Below, piece after piece: positions 30,958 to 39,925 of a DNA stretch of 55,155 bases. This stretch comes from an uncultured Clostridia bacterium (GTDB lineage: Bacteria > Bacillota > Clostridia > Oscillospirales > Acutalibacteraceae): NCBI GenBank assembly GCA_947632385.1, contig CANRPD010000010.1, positions 1 through 55,155 of the forward strand. The letters run 5' to 3'. The notes under the pieces are model-generated. The model made no database searches, was not told the origin of the DNA, and worked only from the letters and a program-made list of their open reading frames with translations. Numbering within the stretch: the stretch's first letter is position 1; every line of letters begins with the position of its first letter. A program made the translations under genes and the position numbers.

Positions 30958-32784
30958 TTGGCAATCGAGAACAGAGAAGATCTGCGCAACGTGGCGATCA
31001 TCGCCCACGTTGACCACGGAAAAACGACACTGGTGGACCAGCTGCTGCGGCAGAGCGGGGTGTTCCGCTCCAACGAGGCGGTGGCAGAGCGGGTGATGGA
31101 TTCCGGCGACCTGGAGCGGGAGCGGGGCATCACCATCCTGTCCAAAAACACCTCGGTGCGCTACGGCGACACCAAGATCAATATTGTGGACACCCCCGGC
31201 CATGCGGATTTCGGGGGCGAGGTGGAACGGGTGCTGATGATGGTGGACGGCGTGCTGTTGCTGGTGGACGCCTTTGAGGGCTGCATGCCCCAGACCCGGT
31301 TCGTGCTGAAAAAGGCGCTGTCCCTGGGGAAAAAGGCTCTGGTGGTGGTCAACAAGATCGACCGGCCCGGCGCCCGGCCCCTGGAAGTGGTGGACGAGGT
31401 GCTGGACCTGTTCATCGAACTGGGCGCCAACGACGAGCAGCTGGATTTCCCGGTGGTGTACGCCTCGGCCCGGGAGGGCTGCGCCACGGAGGACCTGAAC
31501 ACCCCGGGCACGGACATGCGGCCGCTGTTCGAGATGATCCTGCGGGAGGTGCCGGCCCCCAAGGGCGACCCCGACGGGACCACCCAGGTGCTGTTCTCCA
31601 ACATCGACTATGACGACTATGTGGGGCGCATCGGCATCGGCCGGGTGGAGCGGGGACGGCTGACCCAGGGCGAGACGGTGACCATCTGCGGCGGGGACGA
31701 GGAGCCCCGCAACGCCAAGGTCTCCCGGCTGTACCAGTTCGAGGGGCTCAAGCGGGTGGAGGCGACCTCCGCCGGAGTGGGGGACATCGTGGCGGTGTCG
31801 GGCATCACGGACCTCAACATCGGACAGACGGCCTGCGCGGTGGACTGCGTGGAGCCCCTGCCCTTCGTGAAGATCGACGAGCCCACGGTCTCCATGATGT
31901 TCCTGGTGAACAATTCCCCCTTTGCGGGGCGGGAGGGCAAGTATGTGACCTCCCGGAACCTGCGGGACCGGCTGTTCAAGGAAGTGGAGACCAACGTGGC
32001 CATGCGGGTGGAGGAGACCGACACCGCAGACACGTTCCGGGTCAGCGGCCGGGGCGAGCTGCACCTGTCCATCCTCATCGAGCAGATGCGCAGACAGGGG
32101 TATGAGTTCCAGGTGTCGCCCCCCACGGTGATCTACAAGATGAAGGACGGCCAGCGCCTGGAGCCCATCGAGCTGCTGATGATCGAGGTGCCGGACAGCT
32201 ACGTGGGCACGGTCATCGAAAAGCTGGGGGCCCGCCGGGCCGAGCTGCAGAATATGGGCAGCCGGGAAAGCGGCACCACTCACCTGGAGTTCAAGATCCC
32301 CGCCCGGGGGCTGATGGGGTACCGGTCGGAATTCCTCACCGACACCAACGGCAACGGCATCATGAACCACGTTTTTGACGGCTACGAGCCCTATAAGGGG
32401 GATATCCAGCAGCGGGTGCAGGGATCCATCATCGCCCACGAAACGGGAGAATCCACCGCCTACGGGCTGTTCTACGCCCAGGAGCGGGGCCGGATGTTCA
32501 TCGGGCCCGGCGTGGAGGTGTACGAGGGGATGATCGTGGGGGCCAACCCCAAGACGGAGGACATCGTGGTGAACGTGTGCAAGAAAAAGCACGCCACCAA
32601 CACCCGGTCCTCCGGTGCGGACGAGGCGTTGAAGCTGGTGCCCCACACCGTGATGAGCCTGGAGCAGTGCCTGGAGTTCGTCAACTCCGACGAGCTGGTG
32701 GAGATCACGCCCAAATCCGTGCGGATGCGCAAGACCATCCTGGACAAGGAGCAGCGCATGAAGCAGCAGAGCCGGAACAAGTGA
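30958..32784 (+). CDS. typA: Ribosome-associated translational GTPase TypA/BipA
   Basis: A 608-residue translation-factor GTPase, close in length to E. coli BipA (607). G-domain motifs: AHVDHGKTT at residues 16-24 (G1), GITI (G2), DTPGHADF (G3), NKID (G4). EF-G-like domains follow ([20 protein letters not shown], then [20 protein letters not shown]), and the BipA-specific C-terminal domain ([31 protein letters not shown]) is complete. BipA binds 70S ribosomes and supports 50S assembly and growth under stress. The start is a TTG, after GGAAGG; no ATG or GTG is near. This gives [17 protein letters not shown], the usual start of the family. Confidence 0.93.
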   Translation: MAIENREDLRNVAIIAHVDHGKTTLVDQLLRQSGVFRSNEAVAERVMDSGDLERERGITILSKNTSVRYGDTKINIVDTPGHADFGGEVERVLMMVDGVLLLVDAFEGCMPQTRFVLKKALSLGKKALVVVNKIDRPGARPLEVVDEVLDLFIELGANDEQLDFPVVYASAREGCATEDLNTPGTDMRPLFEMILREVPAPKGDPDGTTQVLFSNIDYDDYVGRIGIGRVERGRLTQGETVTICGGDEEPRNAKVSRLYQFEGLKRVEATSAGVGDIVAVSGITDLNIGQTACAVDCVEPLPFVKIDEPTVSMMFLVNNSPFAGREGKYVTSRNLRDRLFKEVETNVAMRVEETDTADTFRVSGRGELHLSILIEQMRRQGYEFQVSPPTVIYKMKDGQRLEPIELLMIEVPDSYVGTVIEKLGARRAELQNMGSRESGTTHLEFKIPARGLMGYRSEFLTDTNGNGIMNHVFDGYEPYKGDIQQRVQGSIIAHETGESTAYGLFYAQERGRMFIGPGVEVYEGMIVGANPKTEDIVVNVCKKKHATNTRSSGADEALKLVPHTVMSLEQCLEFVNSDELVEITPKSVRMRKTILDKEQRMKQQSRNK

Positions 32785-32824
32785 ATCCCCGGCCGGACCG
32801 ATCTGAGAAAGGACGGAAAAGCCC

Positions 32825-34507
32825 ATGGAGATCGTGATCCTGGATCTGGAATGGAACGCCGCCTTCAGCCGGCGGACCCAAGCGTACTTAAACGAGATCA
32901 TCGAATTCGGAGCGGTGAAGTTCCTGCCCGGGCAAGGCGCCGGAGAGCAGTTTTCCTGCCTGGTACGGCCCCGGGTAGGCAAGCACCTGAACGCCGCAGT
33001 GCAGAAGCTCTCCAGCATCACGGAGGAGAGCCTGGACAGCGGGGTGTCCTTCATGGGGGCCGTCAGCCGCTTTCGGCGCTGGGCGGGGGACTGCGTGGTG
33101 GTGACCTGGGGGCCCTCGGATGTGCTGGCGCTCATCGAGAACTGCAAATATTTCAGCGGCGACGAGCAGGTGCCCTTCCTGCACCGGTTCTGCGACCTGC
33201 AGCGCTATGCCCAGACCCGGATGGGCTGGGGCACCCAGGAGCAGGTGGGCCTGGAGCGTGCCGCCGAGCTGCTGGGGCTGGATGTGTCCGGCATAGACCA
33301 CCACCGGGCCCTGGACGACAGCCTGGAGACGCTGGAGATCCTGCAGAAGGTGTACGAGCCGGAGAGCTTTGCCCAGGCCATCCAAGTGTGCGACGAGGAG
33401 TTTTACCGGCGGGCGACCTTCAAGACCACGTACATTCGGGACCTGGACAACCCGCTGGTGCATCCGGAGCATTTGCAGTTTACCTGCCCCGGGTGCGGAA
33501 AGCGCCTGGAAGCCAGCGACAAGTGGAACGTGAAGAACCGGAGCTTTTTTGCCCGGTTCGACTGCCCGGACTGTGGGCGCAAATTCATGGGCCGGGTGAT
33601 GCTCAAGTTGAAATACGAGGGGCTTGTGGTGAACAAAAAAACGTTTCCCGTCAGTGAGATCGAAAAGCCCCGGGCGGCTGAGGCCGGCCCGGTGGGCCAG
33701 ATGGACCTGGAGATCGTCCAGGGAGTGGGGGTGCTGCGGTTTCCCGCCTGGGCGGGCAGCCAAACGGCCAACGCAGCGTTCTCTACGCGCATCGGCGGGG
33801 TGAGCCGGGGGGAATTCGCCGCCATGAACCTGGGCTTCCAGCGGGGGGACCGGGACGAAAACGTGGCGGAGAATTACCGGCGGTTCTGCGCGGCTGCGGG
33901 CTTTGACCCGGAGAGCCTGGTCACAGGCGACCAGGTGCACCGGACGGAGATCCGGCGGGTCACGGCCGAACACCGGGGCCAGGGCGTATGGACGGAGAAG
34001 GAGGTCCTGGAGATCGACGGGCTGGTGACCGACGACCCCGCCGTGACGCTGGTCATCTACTGCGCGGACTGCGTGCCCCTCTACTTTGTGGACCCGGAGC
34101 ATGGGGCCATCGGGCTGGCCCACGCGGGGTGGCGGGGCACCGCCGCCGACATGGCCGGGACCATGGTCCGCCGGATGGCGGTGGAGTTCGGGACCCGGCC
34201 CCAGGCGCTGCAGGTCGCCATCGGGCCGTCCATCTGCGGGCACTGCTTTGAGGTGGATCCGCCGGTGGCAGAGGTCTTTCAGGCGCTGGAACATGCCGAC
34301 CGCTTCGTGGCCCCGGGCGTTGGGGAAAAATCTCTGGTGGACCTGTGGGAATGCAACCGGCAGCTGCTGTTAGCGGCCCAGGTCCCGGCGGAAAACATCC
34401 TGGTGGGAGGCGTGTGCACCATGGAAGAGAGCGACCTGGTGTTTTCCCACCGAAAGACCCGGGGCAGGCGGGGCTCCAACTGCGCCATGCTGGCGCTGCG
34501 GGGATGA
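32825..34507 (+). CDS. Fusion: DEDDh 3'-5' exonuclease plus zinc ribbon plus PgeF (YlmD-like) domain
   Basis: One uninterrupted 560-residue frame. Residues 1-180 are a DnaQ-like exonuclease (KapD/ExoX type): Asp7 and Glu9 in VILDLEWN, WGPSDVLAL for motif II, DHHRALDD for motif III. Residues 221-257 have two CPxCG/CPDCG pairs, a zinc ribbon. Residues about 296-560 are a peptidoglycan editing factor PgeF/multi-copper polyphenol oxidoreductase-like (YfiH/LACC1) domain with the catalytic set His372 (GDQVH), Cys416 (CADCVPLYF) and His433 (HAGWRG), plus GPSICGHCFEV. Known YlmD/YfiH proteins are purine nucleoside-acting enzymes or remove misincorporated residues from cell-wall precursors. AAAGGACGG precedes ATG. 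The next gene overlaps its stop by ATGA. An internal ATG at 33702 has no good RBS, so separate translation is less likely. Confidence 0.85.
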   Translation: MEIVILDLEWNAAFSRRTQAYLNEIIEFGAVKFLPGQGAGEQFSCLVRPRVGKHLNAAVQKLSSITEESLDSGVSFMGAVSRFRRWAGDCVVVTWGPSDVLALIENCKYFSGDEQVPFLHRFCDLQRYAQTRMGWGTQEQVGLERAAELLGLDVSGIDHHRALDDSLETLEILQKVYEPESFAQAIQVCDEEFYRRATFKTTYIRDLDNPLVHPEHLQFTCPGCGKRLEASDKWNVKNRSFFARFDCPDCGRKFMGRVMLKLKYEGLVVNKKTFPVSEIEKPRAAEAGPVGQMDLEIVQGVGVLRFPAWAGSQTANAAFSTRIGGVSRGEFAAMNLGFQRGDRDENVAENYRRFCAAAGFDPESLVTGDQVHRTEIRRVTAEHRGQGVWTEKEVLEIDGLVTDDPAVTLVIYCADCVPLYFVDPEHGAIGLAHAGWRGTAADMAGTMVRRMAVEFGTRPQALQVAIGPSICGHCFEVDPPVAEVFQALEHADRFVAPGVGEKSLVDLWECNRQLLLAAQVPAENILVGGVCTMEESDLVFSHRKTRGRRGSNCAMLALRG

Positions 34508-35394
34508 GCGTTTTGGAGCGGTGCACGCTGTGTCCCCGGGCGTGCGGCGTGCGCCGAGACGAGACCGGAACGGGCTTTTGCAAAAGTGGCAGCGCCGCCC
34601 GCATCGCCCGGGCAGACTTGCATTTCTGGGAGGAACCGCCCATCAGCGGGAAGACCGGCGCGGGAGCGGTGTTCTTCACCGGGTGTTCCCTGGGCTGCGT
34701 GTACTGCCAGAACCGGGAGATCAGCCGGGGAGAGAACCGGGGCCGGGCCGTGACGCCTCGGGAGCTGGCGGACATCTTCCGAGGGCTGGAGGAACGGGGC
34801 GCGGCGTGCATCGACCTGGTGACGGCGGGGCATTTCGTCTTGCCGGTCATCCAGGCGCTCTCCCTGTACCGGCCGGGGATCCCGGTGGTGTACAATTCCT
34901 CCGGCTATGAGCGCGTGGAGACGCTGCGGCTGCTGGAAGGGCTGGTGGACGTGTATCTGCCGGACTTCAAATACATGGAGCCGGAGCTGGCCCGGGCGCT
35001 TTCCGGGGCGGCAGACTACCCTGAGGTGTGCCGGGCGGCCATTGGGGAGATGCTGCGGCAGACCGGGCCCCAGCAGGTCCGGGAAGACGGGATCCTGACC
35101 CGAGGCGTGCTGATCCGGCACCTGATCCTGCCCGGGCACACGAAAAACTCCCTGGCGGTGCTGGAGGAGATCGCCCGGTGCTTCCCCGGCGTGCCGGTGA
35201 GCTTGATGGCTCAGTACACGCCCCCTGGGGTCTTCCCGGAACAGGAGCAGTTCCCGGAGCTGGGGCGGACCCTGACCCAGCGGGAGCTGGAAAAGGTACA
35301 GGACCGGCTGTTTGCCCTGGGTCTGGACGGCTTCGTGCAGGACCGGACCAGCGCCCGGGACAGCTATTTGCCGGATTTTCATCAATTTGACTGA
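34504..35394 (+). CDS. Radical SAM protein, PflX/PFL-activase-like
   Basis: A 296-residue radical SAM protein. The 4Fe-4S/SAM motif is CSLGCVYC (residues about 61-68). An extra N-terminal set CTLCPRACGVRR plus FCKSG is typical of the COG1313 (PflX-like) group, relatives of pyruvate formate-lyase activating enzyme of unknown substrate. Other family stretches are FFTGCSLGCVYCQN, NSSGYE and YLPDFKYM. The start overlaps the stop of the exonuclease-PgeF gene (ATGA), so the two are translationally coupled. No glycyl radical enzyme gene lies within the window, so it is not a simple PflA. Confidence 0.82.
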   Translation: MSVLERCTLCPRACGVRRDETGTGFCKSGSAARIARADLHFWEEPPISGKTGAGAVFFTGCSLGCVYCQNREISRGENRGRAVTPRELADIFRGLEERGAACIDLVTAGHFVLPVIQALSLYRPGIPVVYNSSGYERVETLRLLEGLVDVYLPDFKYMEPELARALSGAADYPEVCRAAIGEMLRQTGPQQVREDGILTRGVLIRHLILPGHTKNSLAVLEEIARCFPGVPVSLMAQYTPPGVFPEQEQFPELGRTLTQRELEKVQDRLFALGLDGFVQDRTSARDSYLPDFHQFD

Positions 35395-35408
35395 GAGGAG
35401 GCAGGGGG

Positions 35409-37058
35409 ATGGAAGGCATCGAGCTGCGGCTGGTTTCGCCGCTGGAAAAGATCTTTCCGGACCGGCCCGCGCCGGAGGCGAGCTTCTCGGCGGGCAGCGC
35501 CCTGTGGGGCGAGGAGACCGCTTTTCAGGCGGTGCTGCGAAGGACCGGCGGCTGGGGTCCCGGGGAATACATCTGGGGACTGGAGACCGCGCTGCCCGGG
35601 GTGGCCCAGGTGTTTCGGGTGGAGACCGTGCCCTGCGATCTGGCGGCGTATCCGGAGCCTCAGGGCCACGACGAGGACTATCTCGCCCTGCAGGCCGGGC
35701 TGTTCCCGGACGTGCTGGAAAAGGCGGAGCCGGGAAAGATTTATTTGAGCTCCCACCGGTACACCGCGCTGTGGGTCGATCTCACTGTCCCGGAAGGCAC
35801 CCCGGCGGGGAGCTATCCCTTCACCCTGTGGGTTCGGGGGCAGGGCGCCTGCGCCCAGGCCACCTTCACCCTGGAGGTGGTTCCGGCGGCGCTGCCGCCC
35901 CAGCGGCTGCTGTTCACCCAGTGGTTCCATGTGGACTGCCTGGCGGAATATTACCAGGTGCCGGTATATAGCGAAGCCCACTGGACGCTGATCGAACGGT
36001 TCCTGCGCATGGCGGCGGAAAACGGCATGAACACGGTGCTGACCCCGCTGCTGACGCCGCCCCTGGACACCGAGGTGGGCACGGAGCGGACCTGCACCCA
36101 GCTGGTGGAGGTGGAACAGACCCCCGCAGGCTACCGCTTCGGCTTTGACCGCCTCCGGCGGTTCGTGCAGCTGGCGGAGCGCTGTGGGATCACCCATTTT
36201 GAGGTGTGCCAGCTGTTTTCCCAGTGGGGCGCCAAGTGCGCGCCCAATATCCACGGCACCGTGTCGGGGGAAGACCGGCTGCTGTTCGGGTGGGACACCC
36301 CGGCAGACGATCCCGCTTACCGGGAATTCTTACAACAGCTGCTGCCCCAGGCGCTCACGGTCTTTACGGAGCTGGGCGTGCGGGACCGGCTGTTGTTCCA
36401 CCTGTCGGACGAACCCTCTCCGGCACATTTGGAGGCTTACGCAGAGCGGCGGGCCTTTCTGCGGGAGCTGTTGGGCGATCTGCCGGTGATGGACGCCATC
36501 TCTGACCCGGTGTTCTGCGAACAGGGGCTCATCGACGTGCCGGTGAGCGCCACGGATCACATCGGCCCCTTCCTGGAGCGGGGCCAGGACCCCCTGTGGG
36601 CCTACACCTGCTGCGGGCAGAACCGGGACGTGGGCAACCGCTTTCTGGCCATGTCCTCCTACCGCAACCGGGTGCTGGGGCTGCAGCTGTATAAATTCCG
36701 GATCCGGGGCTTTTTGCAGTGGGGATATAACTTTTGGCATTCCTGGCATTCGCTGTATGCCATCGACCCCTATCGCTGCACGGACGCCGGCGGGGCCTTC
36801 CCCGGGGGAGACGCTTTTTCGGTCTATCCCGGGCCGGACGGCCAGCCGGTGGCCTCTCTGCGGCTGAAGGTATTCCACCACGCGCTGCAGGATCTGCGGG
36901 CCCTGGAGCTGCTGGAGAGCCGCATCGGCCGGCAGGAGACTGAGGCCCTCATCGAGGGGTTCGATGACCTGCAGTTCGACCGGTACCCCGCAAACGCCGC
37001 CTATTACCTGGACCTGCGGGAAAAAGTGAACCGAAGGATCTCGGCGAGTTTACCGTGA
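35409..37058 (+). CDS. DUF4091 glycoside hydrolase (GH123-like)
   Basis: A 549-residue protein of the DUF4091 family, the catalytic fold of GH123 beta-N-acetylgalactosaminidases. The neighbouring Asp-Glu pair used for substrate-assisted hydrolysis is Asp334-Glu335 in FHLSDEPSP. GFLQWGYNFWHSWHSLYAIDPYRCTDAGGAFPGGDAF is the typical C-terminal part of the barrel. An N-terminal beta domain covers residues 1-160. No signal peptide, so the enzyme is cytoplasmic and would act on imported glycans. GAGAGGAGGCAGGGG precedes ATG, 14 bases after the radical SAM stop, so probably in the same operon. Substrate is inferred only from family. Confidence 0.8.
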   Translation: MEGIELRLVSPLEKIFPDRPAPEASFSAGSALWGEETAFQAVLRRTGGWGPGEYIWGLETALPGVAQVFRVETVPCDLAAYPEPQGHDEDYLALQAGLFPDVLEKAEPGKIYLSSHRYTALWVDLTVPEGTPAGSYPFTLWVRGQGACAQATFTLEVVPAALPPQRLLFTQWFHVDCLAEYYQVPVYSEAHWTLIERFLRMAAENGMNTVLTPLLTPPLDTEVGTERTCTQLVEVEQTPAGYRFGFDRLRRFVQLAERCGITHFEVCQLFSQWGAKCAPNIHGTVSGEDRLLFGWDTPADDPAYREFLQQLLPQALTVFTELGVRDRLLFHLSDEPSPAHLEAYAERRAFLRELLGDLPVMDAISDPVFCEQGLIDVPVSATDHIGPFLERGQDPLWAYTCCGQNRDVGNRFLAMSSYRNRVLGLQLYKFRIRGFLQWGYNFWHSWHSLYAIDPYRCTDAGGAFPGGDAFSVYPGPDGQPVASLRLKVFHHALQDLRALELLESRIGRQETEALIEGFDDLQFDRYPANAAYYLDLREKVNRRISASLP

Positions 37059-37155
37059 TCCCCCACCCATCGGGCATGTTTCTTCTCCTGCCGCTTTGCA
37101 GGGGGAGAATGGACCAATACATCTGCTCAAAACACAAAAAGGAAAGGTGAAACAC

Positions 37156-38463
37156 ATGGAAACCAACTATCAGCTCGTACATCAACTGTTCGACTTCATC
37201 GAGTGCAGCCCCACCTCCAGCCACACCACCCAGGCGGCCTGCGCGCTGCTGGGACAGGCCGGGTTTACCCAACTCAGTGAGACCGAGGACTGGGGCGCCC
37301 TCACCCCCGGCGGCAAATATTACGTGACCCGGAGCATGTCCTCCGTCATCGCCTTCAAGGCGCCCAAGGCGGACTTCCACGGCTTCTCCATCGTGGCCCC
37401 CCACGGGGACTCCCCCTGCTTCCAGGTCAAGGGCAATCCCGAGATGAAGGCGGACGGCCACTACACCAAGCTGAACACGGAGATCTACGGCGGCACCGAC
37501 CCCCGGCTGTGGCTGGACCGGCCCCTCTCCGTGGCAGGCAGAGTGATCCTGCGCACCGAAGAGGGCGTGAAGACCTGCCTGGTGGACCTCAAGCAGGACC
37601 TGATGCTCATCCCCAGCCTGGCCCCGCACATGGGCGGCGGCGCCCGGCAGGAGGGCCGGATGGATCCCCAGCGGGAGACCCTGCCTCTGCTGGGCAAGCA
37701 GGAGAGCGATCTGCTGGAGATGGTGGCCAAGGCAGTGGGCGCCCAGAAGGAGGACATCCTCTCTTGGGACCTGTACCTGTACAACCGGGCCCGCGGCGTG
37801 GTGTTCGGCGCAGACCGGGAGTTCCTGGCAGCGCCCAAGCTGGATGACCTGGAGTGCGCCTTTGCGGCGATCCGGGCGTTCATCGACTCGGACAACGCGG
37901 AAAACTGCACCGTGTGCGCCGTTTTCGACAACGAAGAGACCGGCAGCTCCACCCGGCAGGGAGCCAATTCCACATTCCTGTCCGACGTGCTGACCCGCAT
38001 CTGCCGGGGCTACGGCCACCCCGAGAGCTATGCCGCCACCGCCATCCAGCGCGGGTTCCTGCTCTCCGCAGACAACGCCCATGCCGCCCATCCCAATTAT
38101 CCCGAAAAGACCGACCCCACCAGCCGGTGCTACTTAAACGGCGGCCCCGTGATCAAATTCGGGGCGGGCTATGCCACCGACGGCATCACCGCCGGCGTGT
38201 TCAAGCACATCTGCCAGAAGGCCGGCGTGCCGGTGCAGGTGTATTACAACCATTCCAACATTCGGGGCGGCGGCACGCTGGGGAAGATCTCCGGCAGCCA
38301 TGTGTCCATCCCCACTGTGGACATCGGCGTGGCCCAGCTGGCCATGCATTCTCCCTTTGAGACGGGCGGCGCTGCCGACGTGGAGCACATGGTCAACGCC
38401 ATGAGCGCTTTCTACCAGGCGCAGATCGTCTGGAAGAGCAACGGCGAGTGCGTAGTTCGGTAA
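37156..38463 (+). CDS. apeB: M18 family aminopeptidase (aspartyl aminopeptidase)
   Basis: A 435-residue cytosolic zinc aminopeptidase of family M18 (DNPEP/ApeB), which removes N-terminal acidic residues from peptides. Metal and catalytic segments are present in order: APHGDSP with the first His and Asp, PKLDDLECAFAAI, FDNEETGSSTRQGAN with the Glu pair, SADNAHAAHPNY, and the late STTVDIG-equivalent SIPTVDIGVAQLAMHS. The start METNYQL is set by AAAGGTG 9 bases upstream; a possible ATG 60 bases earlier lacks a good RBS. A 97-base gap separates it from the DUF4091 gene, with a weak TTGCAG/TACATC pair that might be a promoter. Confidence 0.9.
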   Translation: METNYQLVHQLFDFIECSPTSSHTTQAACALLGQAGFTQLSETEDWGALTPGGKYYVTRSMSSVIAFKAPKADFHGFSIVAPHGDSPCFQVKGNPEMKADGHYTKLNTEIYGGTDPRLWLDRPLSVAGRVILRTEEGVKTCLVDLKQDLMLIPSLAPHMGGGARQEGRMDPQRETLPLLGKQESDLLEMVAKAVGAQKEDILSWDLYLYNRARGVVFGADREFLAAPKLDDLECAFAAIRAFIDSDNAENCTVCAVFDNEETGSSTRQGANSTFLSDVLTRICRGYGHPESYAATAIQRGFLLSADNAHAAHPNYPEKTDPTSRCYLNGGPVIKFGAGYATDGITAGVFKHICQKAGVPVQVYYNHSNIRGGGTLGKISGSHVSIPTVDIGVAQLAMHSPFETGGAADVEHMVNAMSAFYQAQIVWKSNGECVVR

Positions 38464-38496
38464 ACGGCCGAAACGGGTGACGAGGAGGAGAGCGGC

Positions 38497-39816
38497 ATGG
38501 ACAATCAGTCGGGCTGGCAGAACAGCGCCCTGTTTTATCAGATCTATCCCCTGGGGTTTTGCGGCGCCCCGGAGCACAACGACGGCGTGACCGTGCCCCG
38601 GATCCGCAAGGTGGCCCAGTGGGCGGAGCACCTGGAAAAGCTGGGCGTGGGGGCGGTGTATTTTTCCCCCATCTTCCAGTCGGACGCCCACGGCTATGAC
38701 ACCCGGGACTTCACCCGGGTGGACTGCCGCCTGGGCGAGAACAGCGACTTTGCCTGGGTGTGCCAGGTCCTGCACGACCGGGGCATCCGGGTGGTGCTGG
38801 ACGGGGTGTTCAACCACGTGGGCCGGGGGTTCTGGGCGTTTCAGGACGTGCTGGAACAGCGGGAGAGCTCGCCCTATCGGGACTGGTTCTTCGTGAATTT
38901 CGGCGGGAACAATGGCTACAACGACGGCCTGTGGTACGAGGGCTGGGAGGGCCACTTCGAGCTGGTGAAGCTCAACCTGAAAAACCCCGCCGTGGTGGAC
39001 TATCTGCTGGACTGCGTGGGCCGCTGGATGGAGGAATTCGGGATCGACGGCCTGCGGCTGGACGTGGCCTACCTGCTGGACGAAGGGTTCCTCTGCCGGC
39101 TGCACGACTTCTGCAAGGGAAAGGACCCGGGATTTTTCCTGCTGGGCGAGATGATCCACGGGGACTACCGCCGGGTGATGAACCCCCGGATGCTGGACAG
39201 CGTGACCAACTATGAGTGCTACAAGGGCCTGTATTCGGCGTTCAACTCCATGAATCTCTTCGAGATCGCCCACTCCCTGGCCCGGCAGTTCGGCCCGGAG
39301 CCCTGGACCCTCTACAAGGGCGAGCACCTGCTGTGCTTTGCCGACAACCACGACGTGACCCGGATCTGGAGCATCTTAAACGACAAAAAGCAGATCTTCC
39401 CCCTGTACGCCGTGCTGTTCGGCATGCCGGGCATCCCCTGCCTGTACTACGGCAGCGAATGGGGCGCTCCGGGGGAGAAGCACCAGGGGGATCCTGCCCT
39501 GCGCCCCTGCTTTCAGGCCCCGGTGGAAAACGAGCTGACCCGGTGGATCGGCGTCCTGGCCCGGATCAAGGCCCACAGCCCGGCGCTGCAAAACGGGGAT
39601 TTCACCAATGTGGTGCTGCAAAACCGCCATTGGGTGATGCGCCGCCGGGCAGAGGGCGAGACGGTCCTGGTGGCTGTCAACGCGGAGGACCAGCCCTGCA
39701 CCCTGCGCGGGGACCTGCACGGGTCCGCCCGGGAGCTGCTCACCGGCGAGACGGTCACTCTGGCGGGCAGCCTGGAGCTGCCTCCCTATGGGACCCAGAT
39801 CCTGCGCATGGAATAA
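38497..39816 (+). CDS. GH13 alpha-amylase family enzyme
   Basis: A 439-residue alpha-glucan hydrolase or transferase of family GH13. The nucleophile is Asp189 (GLRLDVAY), the acid Glu218 (LLGEMIHG) and the third carboxylate Asp286 (FADNHDVTR). Region I is VVLDGVFNHVG. A short C-terminal beta domain (residues 370-439) follows. No signal peptide, so intracellular; maltodextrin or cyclomaltodextrin breakdown is the likely role, but the subfamily cannot be fixed by eye. GAGGAGGAG precedes ATG, 33 bases after the M18 stop. Confidence 0.88.
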   Translation: MDNQSGWQNSALFYQIYPLGFCGAPEHNDGVTVPRIRKVAQWAEHLEKLGVGAVYFSPIFQSDAHGYDTRDFTRVDCRLGENSDFAWVCQVLHDRGIRVVLDGVFNHVGRGFWAFQDVLEQRESSPYRDWFFVNFGGNNGYNDGLWYEGWEGHFELVKLNLKNPAVVDYLLDCVGRWMEEFGIDGLRLDVAYLLDEGFLCRLHDFCKGKDPGFFLLGEMIHGDYRRVMNPRMLDSVTNYECYKGLYSAFNSMNLFEIAHSLARQFGPEPWTLYKGEHLLCFADNHDVTRIWSILNDKKQIFPLYAVLFGMPGIPCLYYGSEWGAPGEKHQGDPALRPCFQAPVENELTRWIGVLARIKAHSPALQNGDFTNVVLQNRHWVMRRRAEGETVLVAVNAEDQPCTLRGDLHGSARELLTGETVTLAGSLELPPYGTQILRME

Positions 39817-39827
39817 AGATTTAAGCG

Positions 39828-39858
39828 GACCGCTTCCTTTCCGGAAAGCGGTCTGTTC
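39828..39858 (+). terminator. Possible terminator after the GH13 gene
   Basis: GACCGCTT (39828-39835) pairs with AAGCGGTC (39846-39853). The following TGTTCCGTCTTG is only weakly T-rich. Confidence 0.45.
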
Positions 39859-39862
39859 CGTC

Positions 39863-39891
39863 TTGCGAAAAGCAGGCTTTTTTGCTACAAT
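39863..39891 (+). promoter_or_regulatory. Sigma-A promoter of the flavin oxidoreductase gene
   Basis: TTGCGA (39863-39868), 17 bases, TGC-TACAAT (39886-39891), 34 bases before the start codon. Confidence 0.8.
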
Positions 39892-39925
39892 AGAGAAAAT
39901 AAACCTTTCAGGAGGGGAGATATCC

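Noticed and set aside
27902..33147. Two very long minus-strand frames (989 and 1,046 codons) opposite typA, the penicillin-binding protein and neighbours
   Set aside because: Both are antisense to genes with complete catalytic motifs and good RBS; neither has an RBS or domain.
33702..34507. Separate pgeF gene starting at the internal ATG
   Set aside because: No convincing RBS, no stop between the domains and no intergenic space; the frame is continuous, so a fusion is the simpler reading.
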